Counted from the stretch's first letter, positions 1 to 9,533 are shown. The stretch is DNA of 64,000 nt from Streptomyces sp. CB02959 (GCF_002803155.1 NZ_NNBP01000001.1:620001-684000), one strand, 5' to 3'. Numbers and translations: made by a program. The notes: generated by a model not told the origin, from the letters alone.

Positions 1-1856
1 TCCAGGCCGGTGACGGCGAGGATCCGGTGGAGCACGTCCATCAACGGGTCGGCGAGCGAGCGCCGCAGGTCGCGGAGTTCGGTGGCCAGGCGGGCGAAGC
101 GGACCGCGGCCTCCGGGGAGAACGGCAGGCCGTCGTCGGACCCGCCGGACTCCAGGAAGGTGTCCAGCGCGTCCGCGAGCGAGACCGTCTCGGCCGGGTC
201 GACGCCCTCGACGGCCGCGGCGAGGCGCTGCTCGGGGTCGCCGTCGGGCGAACCGTGGGAGGAAGGGTGGGCCAGCGCGCGGGCCCGGCGGCCCAGCAGG
301 GCCAGGTCGCGGGAGCCGATCCGCCAGCGGGGGCCGATCAGCAGGCGGACCAGGGAGGCGTTGGCCGTCGGGTCCTGGAGGACCTCGCAGGTCGCCACCA
401 GGTCGGCGATCTCGGGGAGGTGGAGCAGCCCGGAGAGCCCGACGACCTCCACCGGGATGTCCCGGGCGACCAGCTCGCCCTGGATGCCGGCGAAGTCGGC
501 GGCGGTGCGGCACAGCACCGCGATCCCGCCGGGCGGGGTGCCGGTGCGGACCAGGTGGGCGAGGGAGTCGGCGAGCCAGGTGAGCTCTTCGCCGTGGGTG
601 GGCAGCAGGGCGCAGCGGACCACGCCGTCCCGTTCGGCGCCGGGCGCCGGGCGCAGCGCCTCCACGCCGGCGTGCATGGCGCGCAGCGGGGCGGCGAGGC
701 GGTTGGCGAGGTCCAGGAGGCGGCCGCCACTGCGGCGGTTCTCGCTGAGGGCGAAGCGGCGGGCCGGGGTGCCGTCGGCGAACGGGAAGTGGGCGGGGAA
801 GTCGTCGAGGTTGGCCACGGAGGCGCCGCGCCAGCCGTAGATGGCCTGGCAGGGGTCGCCCACGGCGGTGACGGCATGCCCGGTGGCAGTCCCGGTGGCG
901 GTCCCGGTGCCCGTCCCGGTACCGGCGCCGAAGAGGCCGGAGAGCAGCAGCCGCTGGGCGACGGAGGTGTCCTGGTACTCGTCGAGGAGGACGACCCGGA
1001 ACTCGTCGCGGAGCAGCGCGCCGACCTCCGGGCGGGTGGTGGCCAGGGTGGCCGCGAGGGCGATCTGGTCGCCGAAGTCCAGCAGGTCGCGGCGGCGCTT
1101 CTCGCGGCGGTAGGCGCGGACCAGGTCGAGGAGTTCCAGCCGGCCGCGGGCGGCCTCGGGGACCTTGCGCAGATCGGCGTTGCTGAGCTTGGCGCCCTCC
1201 AGAGCGGCGAGCAGGGCGGTGTCGTGGTCGAGCAGGCCGGCCGGGTCCACCAGGTGCTCGGCCAGCTCGCCGTCGAGGGCGAGCAGGTCCTCCACCAGAG
1301 TGGGCAGCGAGGTGGTGAGCGACGGATACGGACCGGGGGCGGCGCGCAGGGTGCGGGCGGCGAGCTGGAAGCGGGTGGCGTCGGCGAGCAGCCGGGCGCT
1401 GGGCTCCAGGCCGATGCGCAGGCCGTGGTCCTTGAGGAGCTGGCCGGCGAAGGCGTGGTAGGTGGAGATCCGCGGCTCCCCGGCGGGCGTCTGCGCACCG
1501 GCGGCGTCCTCGGCGGGCCCATGCGCGGCGCCGCCGACCGGGGCGAGCGCGTCGGGGTCGGTGACACCGGCCGCCAGGAGGGCCGCGCGGACGCGCTCGG
1601 CCAGCTCCCCCGCCGCCTTGTTGGTGAACGTCAGCCCGAGGACCTGCTCGGGGGCGACCTGGCCGGTGCCGACCAGCCACACCACCCGCGCGGCCATCAC
1701 CGTGGTCTTGCCCGAACCGGCTCCGGCCACGATGACCTGCGGCGCGGGCGGGGCCGTGATGCACGCCGTCTGCTCCGGGGTGAACGGAATGCCGAGCAGC
1801 TCCTTGAGCTGCTCGGGGTCGGTGATGCGGGCTGACGGAACTGACACATCGGACAC
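1..1856 (-). CDS. adnB: AdnB-like UvrD-family helicase (C-terminal part beyond window)
   Basis: ATP-dependent superfamily-1 helicase that would be the second subunit of an AdnAB-type DNA motor-nuclease resecting double-strand breaks. Visible in order: Walker A AGAGSGKT (about residues 44-51), FTNKAA, motif II DEYQD (about 292-296) and GDPCQAIYGWRGA (about 333-345), all UvrD hallmarks. The start is probably GTG at 1856; a second in-frame GTG lies at 1847. It follows the upstream helicase on the same strand by about 77 bp, so the two form one operon. A Gly-Thr repeat interrupts the helicase between motifs II and III. The C-terminus, where the nuclease domain should lie, is outside the window. 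The adnA/adnB naming follows operon order in mycobacteria and is from memory; the family call is firm. Confidence 0.88.
   Translation of the reverse strand, partial: MSDVSVPSARITDPEQLKELLGIPFTPEQTACITAPPAPQVIVAGAGSGKTTVMAARVVWLVGTGQVAPEQVLGLTFTNKAAGELAERVRAALLAAGVTDPDALAPVGGAAHGPAEDAAGAQTPAGEPRISTYHAFAGQLLKDHGLRIGLEPSARLLADATRFQLAARTLRAAPGPYPSLTTSLPTLVEDLLALDGELAEHLVDPAGLLDHDTALLAALEGAKLSNADLRKVPEAARGRLELLDLVRAYRREKRRRDLLDFGDQIALAATLATTRPEVGALLRDEFRVVLLDEYQDTSVAQRLLLSGLFGAGTGTGTGTATGTATGHAVTAVGDPCQAIYGWRGASVANLDDFPAHFPFADGTPARRFALSENRRSGGRLLDLANRLAAPLRAMHAGVEALRPAPGAERDGVVRCALLPTHGEELTWLADSLAHLVRTGTPPGGIAVLCRTAADFAGIQGELVARDIPVEVVGLSGLLHLPEIADLVATCEVLQDPTANASLVRLLIGPRWRIGSRDLALLGRRARALAHPSSHGSPDGDPEQRLAAAVEGVDPAETVSLADALDTFLESGGSDDGLPFSPEAAVRFARLATELRDLRRSLADPLMDVLHRILAVTGL
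879..926 (-). repeat. four 12-bp tandem units inside adnB
   Basis: Four consecutive 12-bp units starting cccggt (879-890, 891-902, 903-914, 915-926) differ at a few bases. They encode alternating Gly-Thr/Ala-Thr in the helicase between the DEYQD box and the GDPCQ motif. The length is in frame and the array looks like a coding minisatellite expansion. Confidence 0.8.
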
Positions 1857-1933
1857 CGTAACGGCCGCCGCCGACAATCCCGCCCCGGCCGATGTCCGCG
1901 CAGGTCAGCGTGGTGCAGGGGCCACGGGTCGGG

Positions 1934-4900
1934 TCATTCCACGATCTGCCGGCCCTCCGGCAGCGCGCTGCACGAGGCCCGGAAGGAACAGTGCGTGCAG
2001 TGCGCGCCGGTGGTGGGCGTGAAGCGCTCCTCCAGCACCCGGCCGGCGGCGGTGGCGAGCAGATCGCCGACCCAGTCGCCCTCCAGCGGCGGCTGCGCCT
2101 GGACGGCGGGCAGCGCGTCGCCGCCCTCCTTGCGGGGCGCGCCGAGCCGCAGGTGGACGAGTTCGGCGCCGCCCGGTTCCGGCCGGGCCCCGTCGAAGGC
2201 GTCGTCGAGGGCGCCCTCGCGGACCGCGAGCTGGTAGACGGCGAGCTGCGGGTGGCGGGCGACCTCGGGGCCGGTCGGCTTCTGCTTGCCGGTCTTGAAG
2301 TCGACGACGTAGGCGCGGCCCTGGGCGTCCCGCGCCACGTGGTCCATGCTGCCGCGGATGCGGACCTCGTAGGCGCCGGCGTCGAGGGTGACGTCGAAGC
2401 CGTGCTCGGTGGCGACGGTGTCCCGGCCGAGCGTCTCGCGCTCCATGACGTGCCAGCGCAGGAAGCGCTCCAGGGCGGCGCGGGCGCTGTCCTTCTCCTG
2501 GCGGGACTTCCAGGGGGCGTCGAAGGCGAGCGCGTCCCACACCGAGTCCAGCCGCGCCATCAGGACGGACAGGTCGGCCGGGGTGCGGCCGGAGGCGACC
2601 TCGTCGGCGAGCACGTGGACGACGTTGCCGAAGCCCTGCGCGGCGGTGGCCGGGGCGTCCGCCTTCACCTCGCGCCCCAGGAACCACTGGAGTGCGCAGC
2701 TGTTCGCCAGTTGGTCGAGGGCGCTGCCGGAGAGCACCACGGGCCGGTCGCGGTCGCGCAGCGGGACGGTGTTGTGGGTGGGCTCGTGCAGGCCCCACCA
2801 GCTGTCCGGGTGCGCGGCCGGCACCAGCGGGTACCCGTCGTCGTCGCGCAGCGCGGCCAGCCTGGCCAGCCGCTGGGCGGCGGCCTCGCGCAGCGCCGGC
2901 CCGGCCTCCGGGTCGACGGTGGTGGCGCGCAGCTCCGCGACGAGCGCGGCCACCGTCAGCGGGCGGCGGGGGCGCCCGGTGACGTCCTGGGGGGTGACGC
3001 CCAGCTCGGTCAGGAACCGGGACGGCTGGTCGCCGTCCTCGGCCGCGGCCTGCACGGCGGTGACCACCAGGCGCTCCCGGGCCCGGGTCGCGGCCACGTA
3101 GAACAGCCGGCGCTCCTCGGCGAGCAGGGCGGCCGGGGTGAGCGGTTCGGCCAGACCGTCCCGGCCGATCCGGTCCGCCTCCAGGAGCGACCCGCGCCGC
3201 CGCAGGTCGGGCCAGAGGCCCTCCTGGACCCCGGCGACCACCACGAACCGCCATTCCAGGCCCTTGGCGCGGTGCGCGGTCATCAGGCGTACGGCGTCGG
3301 GGCGGACCGTCCGGCGGGTGAGGGTGTCCGCGGCGATGTCCTGGGCGTCCAGCTCCTCCAGGAAGTTCCGGGCGCCGCGGCCGCCGGTGCGCTCCTCGGC
3401 GCGGGCCGCCGTCTCGAACAGCGCGACCACCGCGTCCAGGTCCCGGTCGGCGTTGCGGCCGGCGGCCCCGCCGCGTCGGGCGGCCCGCTCCAGCCGCCCC
3501 GGCCAGGGGGTGCCGTCCCAGAGCTCCCACAGCGCTTCCTCGGCCGTCCCGCCGCCGGCGAGGAGTTCCCCGGCCTTGCGCAGCAGCAGGCCGAGCCGCT
3601 GGGCACCGCGGGCGTAGCGGGGGTCGTGCGCGACCAGGCGCTCGGGCTCGGCCAACGCACGGGCGATCAACTCGTCGGACGGCGGCGGCAGCGGCCGGCC
3701 GGCCGCCCGCTCCTCCTCGCGCAACGCCCGGCCCAACCTGCGCAGATCGGCGGCATCCATGCCGCCCAGGGGGGAGGTGAGCAGGTCGATGGCGGTCTCG
3801 GGGTCGATCCGGAGGGCGGTCGAGCGGTCCGGTGCGTCGTCGTGGGCTGCCGGTGCGGGTACGTCGTCGTCGGTCGCCGGTGCGGGTACGTCGTCGTCGG
3901 TCGCCGGTGCAGGTACGTCGTCGTCGGCTGCCGGTGCGTCCTCCTGGGCCGCGGGCGCGTCCGTGCCGTCCGGAACCGCGTCGGCGGCAGCACCGGGCGT
4001 CTCGGAAGCAACGGGGGCCTCCTCGGTCCCGGATGTGTCACTGGCCTCGGACAACTCGACGGCCTCCGCAGCCTCCATGGCCTCCACGGCCTCCGCAGCG
4101 TCAACGGCCTCAGGAGTGTCAACGGCGGTGCCGCGGCCGTCGGTGGCGGGTCCGGCCGGTGCCCCGGCGGCCACCCGCAGGGCGGTCAGCAGCGGGCCGA
4201 CCGCCGGTTCGTGGCGGAGCGGCAGGTCGTCGCCGTCGATGTCGAGCGGGACCCCGGCGGAGGTGAGGGCCCGGCGCACGGCGGGGATCGAACGCCCGCC
4301 GGCGCGCACCAGTACGGCCATCTCGCGCCAGGGCACCCCCTCCTCCAGGTGGGCGCGGCGCAGCAGGTCGGCGATGTTGTCCAGCTCGGCGCCGGAGGTC
4401 GGGTACGTGTACGCCTCGACCCGGCCGCCGTCCCGTACGGGCGCCGGTTCGCGGTGGGCGCGGACGGCGTCGGCCGGGAGGCGGGTGAGCGGCATCCGGC
4501 GGGTGATCAGGCGGGTGGCGGCAAGCAGGGCGGCGCCGGAGCGGCGGGAGGTGCGCAGGACGGCCACCGGGGCGGGGGTGCCGTCGGCGCGCCGGAAGGT
4601 CTCGGGGAAGTCGAGGATGCCGTTGACGTCGGCGCCCCGGAAGGCGTAGATCGACTGGTCGGGGTCGCCGAAGGCGAGCAGCGTGCGGCCCGGGGAGCCG
4701 GCCGCGGCCGGCGCGCCCTGGTGGCCGGCGAGCGCCCGCAGCAGCCGCACCTGGGCCGCGTCGGTGTCCTGGTACTCGTCGACGTAGACCGCGTCGTAGG
4801 CGCCGGCCAGTCGGGCGGCGGCCTCCGGGCCCTCGGCCAGCAGCACCGCGCGGTGCACCAGCTCGGCGTAGTCCAGCACCCCCTGGGCGTCCAGGACGTC

Positions 4901-5623
4901 GAGGTACTCGGCGAGGAAGGCGGCCGCGGCCTGCCAGTCGGGGCGGCCGGTGCGGCGGGCGAAGGCGCCCAGCGCGGCCGGGCCCAGGCCCAGCTCCCGG
5001 CTGCGGGCCAGCACCGCGCGGACCTCGTCGGCGAACCCGCGGGTGGTCAGGCAGGCCCGCAGCTCGTCCGGCCAGCTCACCCGGGCCCGGCCGGCGCCGG
5101 CCAGCTCCGCCTGGCCCTCCAGGAGCTCGCGGACCACCAGGTCCTGCTCGGGGCCGGACAGCAGCCGCAGCGGGTCGGCGAAGAGGTCGGCGTCCTGGTG
5201 GGCGCGGACCAGGGCGTAGCAGAAGGAGTGGAAGGTGGTGGCCTGGGGGACGCCCGCCCGGTGGCCCCCTGGATGCCCCGCCGGCGGCCCGTCCGGGTCG
5301 GCCAGGCGGGCGGCCAGCCGGTCGCGGAGGGCGACCGCGGCCTTCCGGCTGAAGGTGAGGACGAGGATCCGCTCGGGGTCTCCGCCCTCCCGGATGCGGC
5401 GCACCACGGATTCCACCAGGGTCGTGGTCTTGCCCGTCCCCGGGCCGGCGAGGACCAGCAGCGGCCCGTTCCGGTGCGCCACCACGGCGCGCTGGGCGGC
5501 GTCCAGGACGGGTGGCGCGGTCCGCTCCGGCGGGGTGCGCACCAGTCGGTACGCGCCGGGGGCGCCCCGCCGCGCCGCCTCGCGGGGCTGCGTCGGCGGA
5601 ACGGCCGGAAGGGAGGAACTCAC
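1934..5623 (-). CDS. adnA: AdnA-like helicase with RecB-type nuclease domain
   Basis: First gene of the AdnAB-type operon, about 1229 aa. The N-terminus carries Walker A GPGTGKT (about residues 59-66), FSRKAA, the DEYQD box and GDPDQSIYAFRGA, all SF1/UvrD motifs. The C-terminal third carries RecB-family nuclease motifs GSMDHV, VVDFKTGK (about 1108) and QLAVYQLA. A cysteine in SCALQW plus CTHC...C near the end is the Fe-S cluster pattern of AddB/AdnA-type nucleases. I chose GTG 5623 (MSSSLPAV) because the extra 24 residues from 5695 look non-conserved; no strong Shine-Dalgarno decides it. Residues about 496-595 are a low-complexity Ala/Glu/Asp/Pro linker with tandem repeats. In Streptomyces adnAB has been reported as essential, from memory. 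Confidence 0.9.
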   Translation of the reverse strand: MSSSLPAVPPTQPREAARRGAPGAYRLVRTPPERTAPPVLDAAQRAVVAHRNGPLLVLAGPGTGKTTTLVESVVRRIREGGDPERILVLTFSRKAAVALRDRLAARLADPDGPPAGHPGGHRAGVPQATTFHSFCYALVRAHQDADLFADPLRLLSGPEQDLVVRELLEGQAELAGAGRARVSWPDELRACLTTRGFADEVRAVLARSRELGLGPAALGAFARRTGRPDWQAAAAFLAEYLDVLDAQGVLDYAELVHRAVLLAEGPEAAARLAGAYDAVYVDEYQDTDAAQVRLLRALAGHQGAPAAAGSPGRTLLAFGDPDQSIYAFRGADVNGILDFPETFRRADGTPAPVAVLRTSRRSGAALLAATRLITRRMPLTRLPADAVRAHREPAPVRDGGRVEAYTYPTSGAELDNIADLLRRAHLEEGVPWREMAVLVRAGGRSIPAVRRALTSAGVPLDIDGDDLPLRHEPAVGPLLTALRVAAGAPAGPATDGRGTAVDTPEAVDAAEAVEAMEAAEAVELSEASDTSGTEEAPVASETPGAAADAVPDGTDAPAAQEDAPAADDDVPAPATDDDVPAPATDDDVPAPAAHDDAPDRSTALRIDPETAIDLLTSPLGGMDAADLRRLGRALREEERAAGRPLPPPSDELIARALAEPERLVAHDPRYARGAQRLGLLLRKAGELLAGGGTAEEALWELWDGTPWPGRLERAARRGGAAGRNADRDLDAVVALFETAARAEERTGGRGARNFLEELDAQDIAADTLTRRTVRPDAVRLMTAHRAKGLEWRFVVVAGVQEGLWPDLRRRGSLLEADRIGRDGLAEPLTPAALLAEERRLFYVAATRARERLVVTAVQAAAEDGDQPSRFLTELGVTPQDVTGRPRRPLTVAALVAELRATTVDPEAGPALREAAAQRLARLAALRDDDGYPLVPAAHPDSWWGLHEPTHNTVPLRDRDRPVVLSGSALDQLANSCALQWFLGREVKADAPATAAQGFGNVVHVLADEVASGRTPADLSVLMARLDSVWDALAFDAPWKSRQEKDSARAALERFLRWHVMERETLGRDTVATEHGFDVTLDAGAYEVRIRGSMDHVARDAQGRAYVVDFKTGKQKPTGPEVARHPQLAVYQLAVREGALDDAFDGARPEPGGAELVHLRLGAPRKEGGDALPAVQAQPPLEGDWVGDLLATAAGRVLEERFTPTTGAHCTHCSFRASCSALPEGRQIVE
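3837..3938 (-). repeat. 27-bp tandem repeat in adnA linker (about 3.8 copies)
   Basis: Units at 3837-3863, 3864-3890, 3891-3917 and a partial at 3918-3938 are nearly identical and encode repeated DDDVPAPAT. The unit is a multiple of three, so copy-number change would lengthen the interdomain linker without breaking the frame. Adjacent 4040-4130 is also repetitive (Ala-Val-Glu-Ala rich). Confidence 0.9.
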
Positions 5624-5865
5624 GTGGATCGCCGGTCCTGGGAGGGAGGTGCTGGTCGTGGTGCGGAGGGTGCCGGACGGTGCCGGCGGTGCCACCGGGC
5701 CGTCCGGGCCGGCGGGGTCGTCCGGGCGCCCGCGGCCGGTCGCGTCCGGAACGGCAGTCTTCGACCGTACCGGGTCGAGGAGCCGAACCCGGGGCCCGGC
5801 CCGGTCCGGCCCTGGTCCGGCGGACCGGCCCCGGGCCCCGGTCGAAGGCCCCGTCTAGGCCCCGT

Positions 5866-6309
5866 CTAGGCCCCGTCGCCGCCGTCCCACCGCGCCCGGC
5901 GCATGTCGATCCGCGGTATGTGGCCCTCGGACGCCGCCGGGGCTCCCTTCAGGGGCGTGCCCTCGTCCCGGTAGTGGGTCAGGGCGCGCAGTTCGCTCCC
6001 GGGGAGCAGGACGCCGTCCGCGCGCACCACCCGCCACCAGGGCACCGCGCCGCCGTAGAGGGCCATCACCCGCCCCACCTGCCGGGGGCCGCCCGGCGCC
6101 GGCCCGTGCGGGTGCTCCTCGTCCTTGAGCCACTCGGCGACGTCGCCGTAGGTCATGACCTTGCCGGGCGGGATCAGCTCGGCGACGCCGAGGACCCGCT
6201 CCGCGTAGTCGGGCAGCTCGACGGCGGCGCCCGGTGTGTCGTCCGGCGCGGCACGGTCGTCGGCGGCGTCGGCGCTGTCCGTGCTGTCCGTGGATCCGGT
6301 CCCCTTCAT
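5866..6309 (-). CDS. alkyltransferase-like (ATL) MGMT-family protein
   Basis: 147-aa DNA-binding protein of the O6-alkylguanine methyltransferase fold. The core reads IPPGKVMTYGDVAEWL, then QVGRVMALYGGAVPWWRVVRADG. The active-site PCHRV of true methyltransferases is PWWRV here, so Trp replaces the acceptor cysteine. That is the signature of ATLs, which recognise alkylated guanine and hand the lesion to nucleotide excision repair rather than demethylating it. ATG 6309 has an AGGA about 8 nt upstream; ATG 6318 is an alternative. Lies 170 bp upstream of the helicase pair on the same strand. The last 11 bp are tandemly duplicated, placing a second TAG 11 bp downstream at 5855. Confidence 0.85.
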   Translation of the reverse strand: MKGTGSTDSTDSADAADDRAAPDDTPGAAVELPDYAERVLGVAELIPPGKVMTYGDVAEWLKDEEHPHGPAPGGPRQVGRVMALYGGAVPWWRVVRADGVLLPGSELRALTHYRDEGTPLKGAPAASEGHIPRIDMRRARWDGGDGA

Positions 6310-6493
6310 TGGGCCCATCCTGCCGCACAGCACCGACAATGGGCTTGGACGCCCGGTCCGCCGGCCGGGAGAGGCCGGGAATGCGGCGGAGACCTTGTGC
6401 GGTGGCTGTGGTTCCACTTCCCGTGGCCCCCAAATGCACCCTGATGCCTCCCCGGATCGGACGGCCGTGCCACCATCTTCCGGACGGTGACTG

Positions 6494-9400
6494 GTGATAC
6501 GAGATCAAGAAGAGACGGCCGAGCAGCAGGGTGCGGCGCCTCCCCGGGAGGCGGGCGCCCCTGATGTGCTGGTCACCGGCACCACCCCGGAACCGACCGC
6601 AGGGACCGCGCAGCCGCAGGGGCCGCGGGCGGCCGAAGAGGGGACGCATCAACGGGAGCCGACCAGGGCCCCCGCTACCGAAAAGGCGAGCACGATCGAG
6701 AAGGCCGAACGACCCGAGGCGTCCGCGAGGCCGGGACGGCCCACGGCGCCCGAGCCACCCGAGCGGCACCAGCCCGTCCGGCGGACGAAGGAGAGCGACC
6801 AGGGCGACCGGCAGCCGGAGGAACGGCTGGAGCACCACAAGACCGCCGACGACGCGCCCCCCACGGGCGCGCACCGCTGTGAGGACGGCTCCCCGGGCAC
6901 CGGCCAGTTCCCCGTCGACCGGCTCGCGGTGGACGAACCGCTGGTGCCCGCGCGGGTGCACCGCCCCGCCGACCTGCTGCGGCTGCTGCTCGGCATCGCC
7001 GGGATCGCGCTGGTGCTGGCGCTGGCGACCTTCGCGCACGGCACCACCCAGGGTCTGAAGAACGACATCGGGCAGGGCGCCGGGGCGGCCCCGCCGCTGC
7101 TGATCAACCTGGCCGGGCTGGCGTCCAGCGTCCTGGTGCTGATCGTGCCGGTGGCGTTCGCCGTGGAACGCCTGATCAAGCGGGACGGACTGCGGATCGC
7201 GGACGGTGTGCTGGCCGCCGTCCTGGCGCACGGGGTGTCGCTCGCCACCGACCTGTGGGTGGCCGAGGCCGCCCCCGCCTCGATCCGCAGCGCGCTCACC
7301 CAGCCGCTGGCCAACGGGGCGCTCTCCGCACCGGTGCACAGCTACCTGGCACCGGTCATCGCCTACATGACGGCAGTGGGGATGTCCCGGCGCCCCCGCT
7401 GGCGGGTGGCGATGTGGTGCGTCCTGCTGCTGGACGCCTTCGCGGTGCTGATCGGGCGGTACACCACCCCGTTCGCGATCGTGGTGACCGTGCTGATCGG
7501 CTGGACCGTCGCCTTCGGCACCCTCTACGCCGTCGGCTCGCCCAACGTCCGCCCCACCGGCCAGAACCTCCTCGCGGGCCTGCGCCGGGTCGGCTTCCGG
7601 CCGGTCAGCGCGATGCGCGCGGAGGACATCGCCAACCCGGACCAACCCGAGCACGCCGACCGGGGCCGCCGCTACCTCGTCAGCCTGGAGGACGGCCCGC
7701 CGATCGACGTCACCGTCGTCGACCGCGAGCAGCAGGCGCAGGGCTTCTTCTACCGCGTGTGGCGGCGGCTGTCGCTGCGCGGGATCAACCAGCGCCGCAG
7801 CCTCCAGTCCCTGCGCCAGGCCCTGGAGCAGGAGGCGCTGCTGGCGTACGCGGCGATCGCGGCCGGGGCCAACGCGCCCAAGCTGATCGCCACCTCCGAA
7901 CTGGGCCCGGACGCCGTGATGCTGGTCTACGAGCACATCGGCGGCCGCAGCTTCGACGCGCTGGCCGACGAGGAGATCACCGACGAGCTGATGCACAGCG
8001 CCTGGCGGCAGGTGGCCGCGCTGCAGTCGCGGCGGATCGCGCACCGGCGGCTGGTCGGGGACGCCCTGCTGGTGGATCGTTCCGGCAACATCGTGCTGAC
8101 CGATCTGCGGGGCGGCGAGATCGCCGCCGGCGACGTGGTGCTGCGGATGGACATCGCCCAGCTGCTGGCCACCTGCGGACTGCGGGTCGGCGCCGAGCGG
8201 GCGGTCGCCGCGGCCGTCGAGGTGCTCGGCCCGGACGCGGTCGCCGACAGCCTGCCGCTGCTCCAGCCGATCGCGCTCAGCCGCACCACCCGGGCCACCC
8301 TGCGCCAGCTGGCCCGCGAGCGGTCCAAGCGGGAGCGGGAGGCGGTGCTGGCCGCCTCGCAGGCCGCCAAGGAGGCGCGGGAGGCCCGGGAGGCCAACGG
8401 CCCCCAGGACCGCAAGGCCCAGCGGGCGATGCGGAACGCCGAGAAGACCGCCGAGAAGCGCGCCCTGGAAGAGGCGTCGGAGGAGGCCCTGGAGGAGGAT
8501 CTGCTCGCCCAGATCCGCCGGCAGGTGCTGCTGATCCGGCCGACCGCGGTGATCGAGCCGGCGAAGCTGGAGCGGCTCAGTCCGCGCATCCTGATCAGCT
8601 GGATCGCCGGTGCCTTCGCGGCGTACGTGCTGCTGTCGCAGCTCACCAACTTCAACCTCGGCGATGTGATCAACCAGGCCCGGTGGGTGTGGGTGCTGGT
8701 GGCGGCGTTCTTCTCGGCGCTGACCTACGTCGCGGCGGCGATGAGCCTGCTGGGGTTCGTCACCGAGAAGGTCTCCTTCGTACGGACGCTGCTCGCGCAG
8801 GTCGCGGGCGACTTCGTGAAGCTGGTGGCGCCCACGGCGATCGGCGGGGTGGCGCTGAACACCCGCTTCCTGCAGCGGGCCGGGGTGCGGCCCGGTCTGG
8901 CGGTGGCGAGCGTCGGCGCGTCCCAGCTGTTCGGGCTGGGCAGCCACATCGTGCTGCTGCTGGCGTTCGGCTATCTGACCGGCACCGAGCACGCGCCGCA
9001 GATCTCGCCGTCCCGGACGGTGATCGCCGGTCTGCTGACGGTGGCGGTGCTGGTCCTGGTCGTCACGGCGGTGCCGGTGCTGCGCAAGTTCGTGGCGACC
9101 CGGCTGCGGTCGCTGTTCGCCGGGGTGGTGCCGCGGATGCTGGACATCCTCCAGCGGCCGCGGAAGCTGGTCACCGGCATCGGCGGGATGCTGCTGCTGA
9201 CGGTGGCGAACGTGATGTGCCTGGACGCCTCGATCCGGGCGTTCGGCGGCGCCGACCAGATCAGCTACGCCGGTATCGCGGTGGCCTTCCTGGCGGGCAA
9301 CGCGCTGGGCTCGGCGGCGCCGACACCGGGCGGCGTGGGCGCCGTGGAAGCCGCGCTGATCGGTGCGCTGACCTTCGGCGGGCTGCCGGCCGAGACGGCG

Positions 9401-9499
9401 CTCCCGGCGGTGCTGCTCTTCCGGCTGATGGTCTTCTGGCTGCCGGTGCTGCCCGGCTGGATGGCCTTCACCTTCCTCAGCCGCAAGGGCGAGATCTGA
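6494..9499 (+). CDS. YbhN/MprF-type flippase-like membrane protein with pseudokinase-like domain
   Basis: 1001-aa integral membrane protein. Residues 1-150 are hydrophilic and probably disordered. Three to five membrane segments follow (about 165-330). A soluble domain at about 380-600 resembles APH/ABC1-type kinases: MLVYEHIGG hinge, HRRLVGDALLV catalytic-loop position, VLTDLRGG magnesium-loop position. A charged coiled segment (about 610-680) leads to a C-terminal UPF0104/YbhN domain with many membrane spans (about 690-1001), the family fused in MprF to lysyl-phosphatidylglycerol synthesis. Likely role is lipid or glycolipid translocation; substrate unknown. Starts with GTG and has only a weak ribosome site. 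Divergent from the ATL gene and followed by a strong terminator. Confidence 0.85.
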   Translation: MIRDQEETAEQQGAAPPREAGAPDVLVTGTTPEPTAGTAQPQGPRAAEEGTHQREPTRAPATEKASTIEKAERPEASARPGRPTAPEPPERHQPVRRTKESDQGDRQPEERLEHHKTADDAPPTGAHRCEDGSPGTGQFPVDRLAVDEPLVPARVHRPADLLRLLLGIAGIALVLALATFAHGTTQGLKNDIGQGAGAAPPLLINLAGLASSVLVLIVPVAFAVERLIKRDGLRIADGVLAAVLAHGVSLATDLWVAEAAPASIRSALTQPLANGALSAPVHSYLAPVIAYMTAVGMSRRPRWRVAMWCVLLLDAFAVLIGRYTTPFAIVVTVLIGWTVAFGTLYAVGSPNVRPTGQNLLAGLRRVGFRPVSAMRAEDIANPDQPEHADRGRRYLVSLEDGPPIDVTVVDREQQAQGFFYRVWRRLSLRGINQRRSLQSLRQALEQEALLAYAAIAAGANAPKLIATSELGPDAVMLVYEHIGGRSFDALADEEITDELMHSAWRQVAALQSRRIAHRRLVGDALLVDRSGNIVLTDLRGGEIAAGDVVLRMDIAQLLATCGLRVGAERAVAAAVEVLGPDAVADSLPLLQPIALSRTTRATLRQLARERSKREREAVLAASQAAKEAREAREANGPQDRKAQRAMRNAEKTAEKRALEEASEEALEEDLLAQIRRQVLLIRPTAVIEPAKLERLSPRILISWIAGAFAAYVLLSQLTNFNLGDVINQARWVWVLVAAFFSALTYVAAAMSLLGFVTEKVSFVRTLLAQVAGDFVKLVAPTAIGGVALNTRFLQRAGVRPGLAVASVGASQLFGLGSHIVLLLAFGYLTGTEHAPQISPSRTVIAGLLTVAVLVLVVTAVPVLRKFVATRLRSLFAGVVPRMLDILQRPRKLVTGIGGMLLLTVANVMCLDASIRAFGGADQISYAGIAVAFLAGNALGSAAPTPGGVGAVEAALIGALTFGGLPAETALPAVLLFRLMVFWLPVLPGWMAFTFLSRKGEI

Positions 9500-9533
9500 G
9501 CCGACCCGCTCCGGCACGCACGCCGGTACGCAC

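Noticed and set aside
27-5869. Long plus-strand open frames over 1-5.9 kb (Gly/Ala/Arg-rich products)
   Set aside because: Antisense shadows of the two helicase genes. They show no domains, and their third-position GC pattern belongs to the minus-strand genes.
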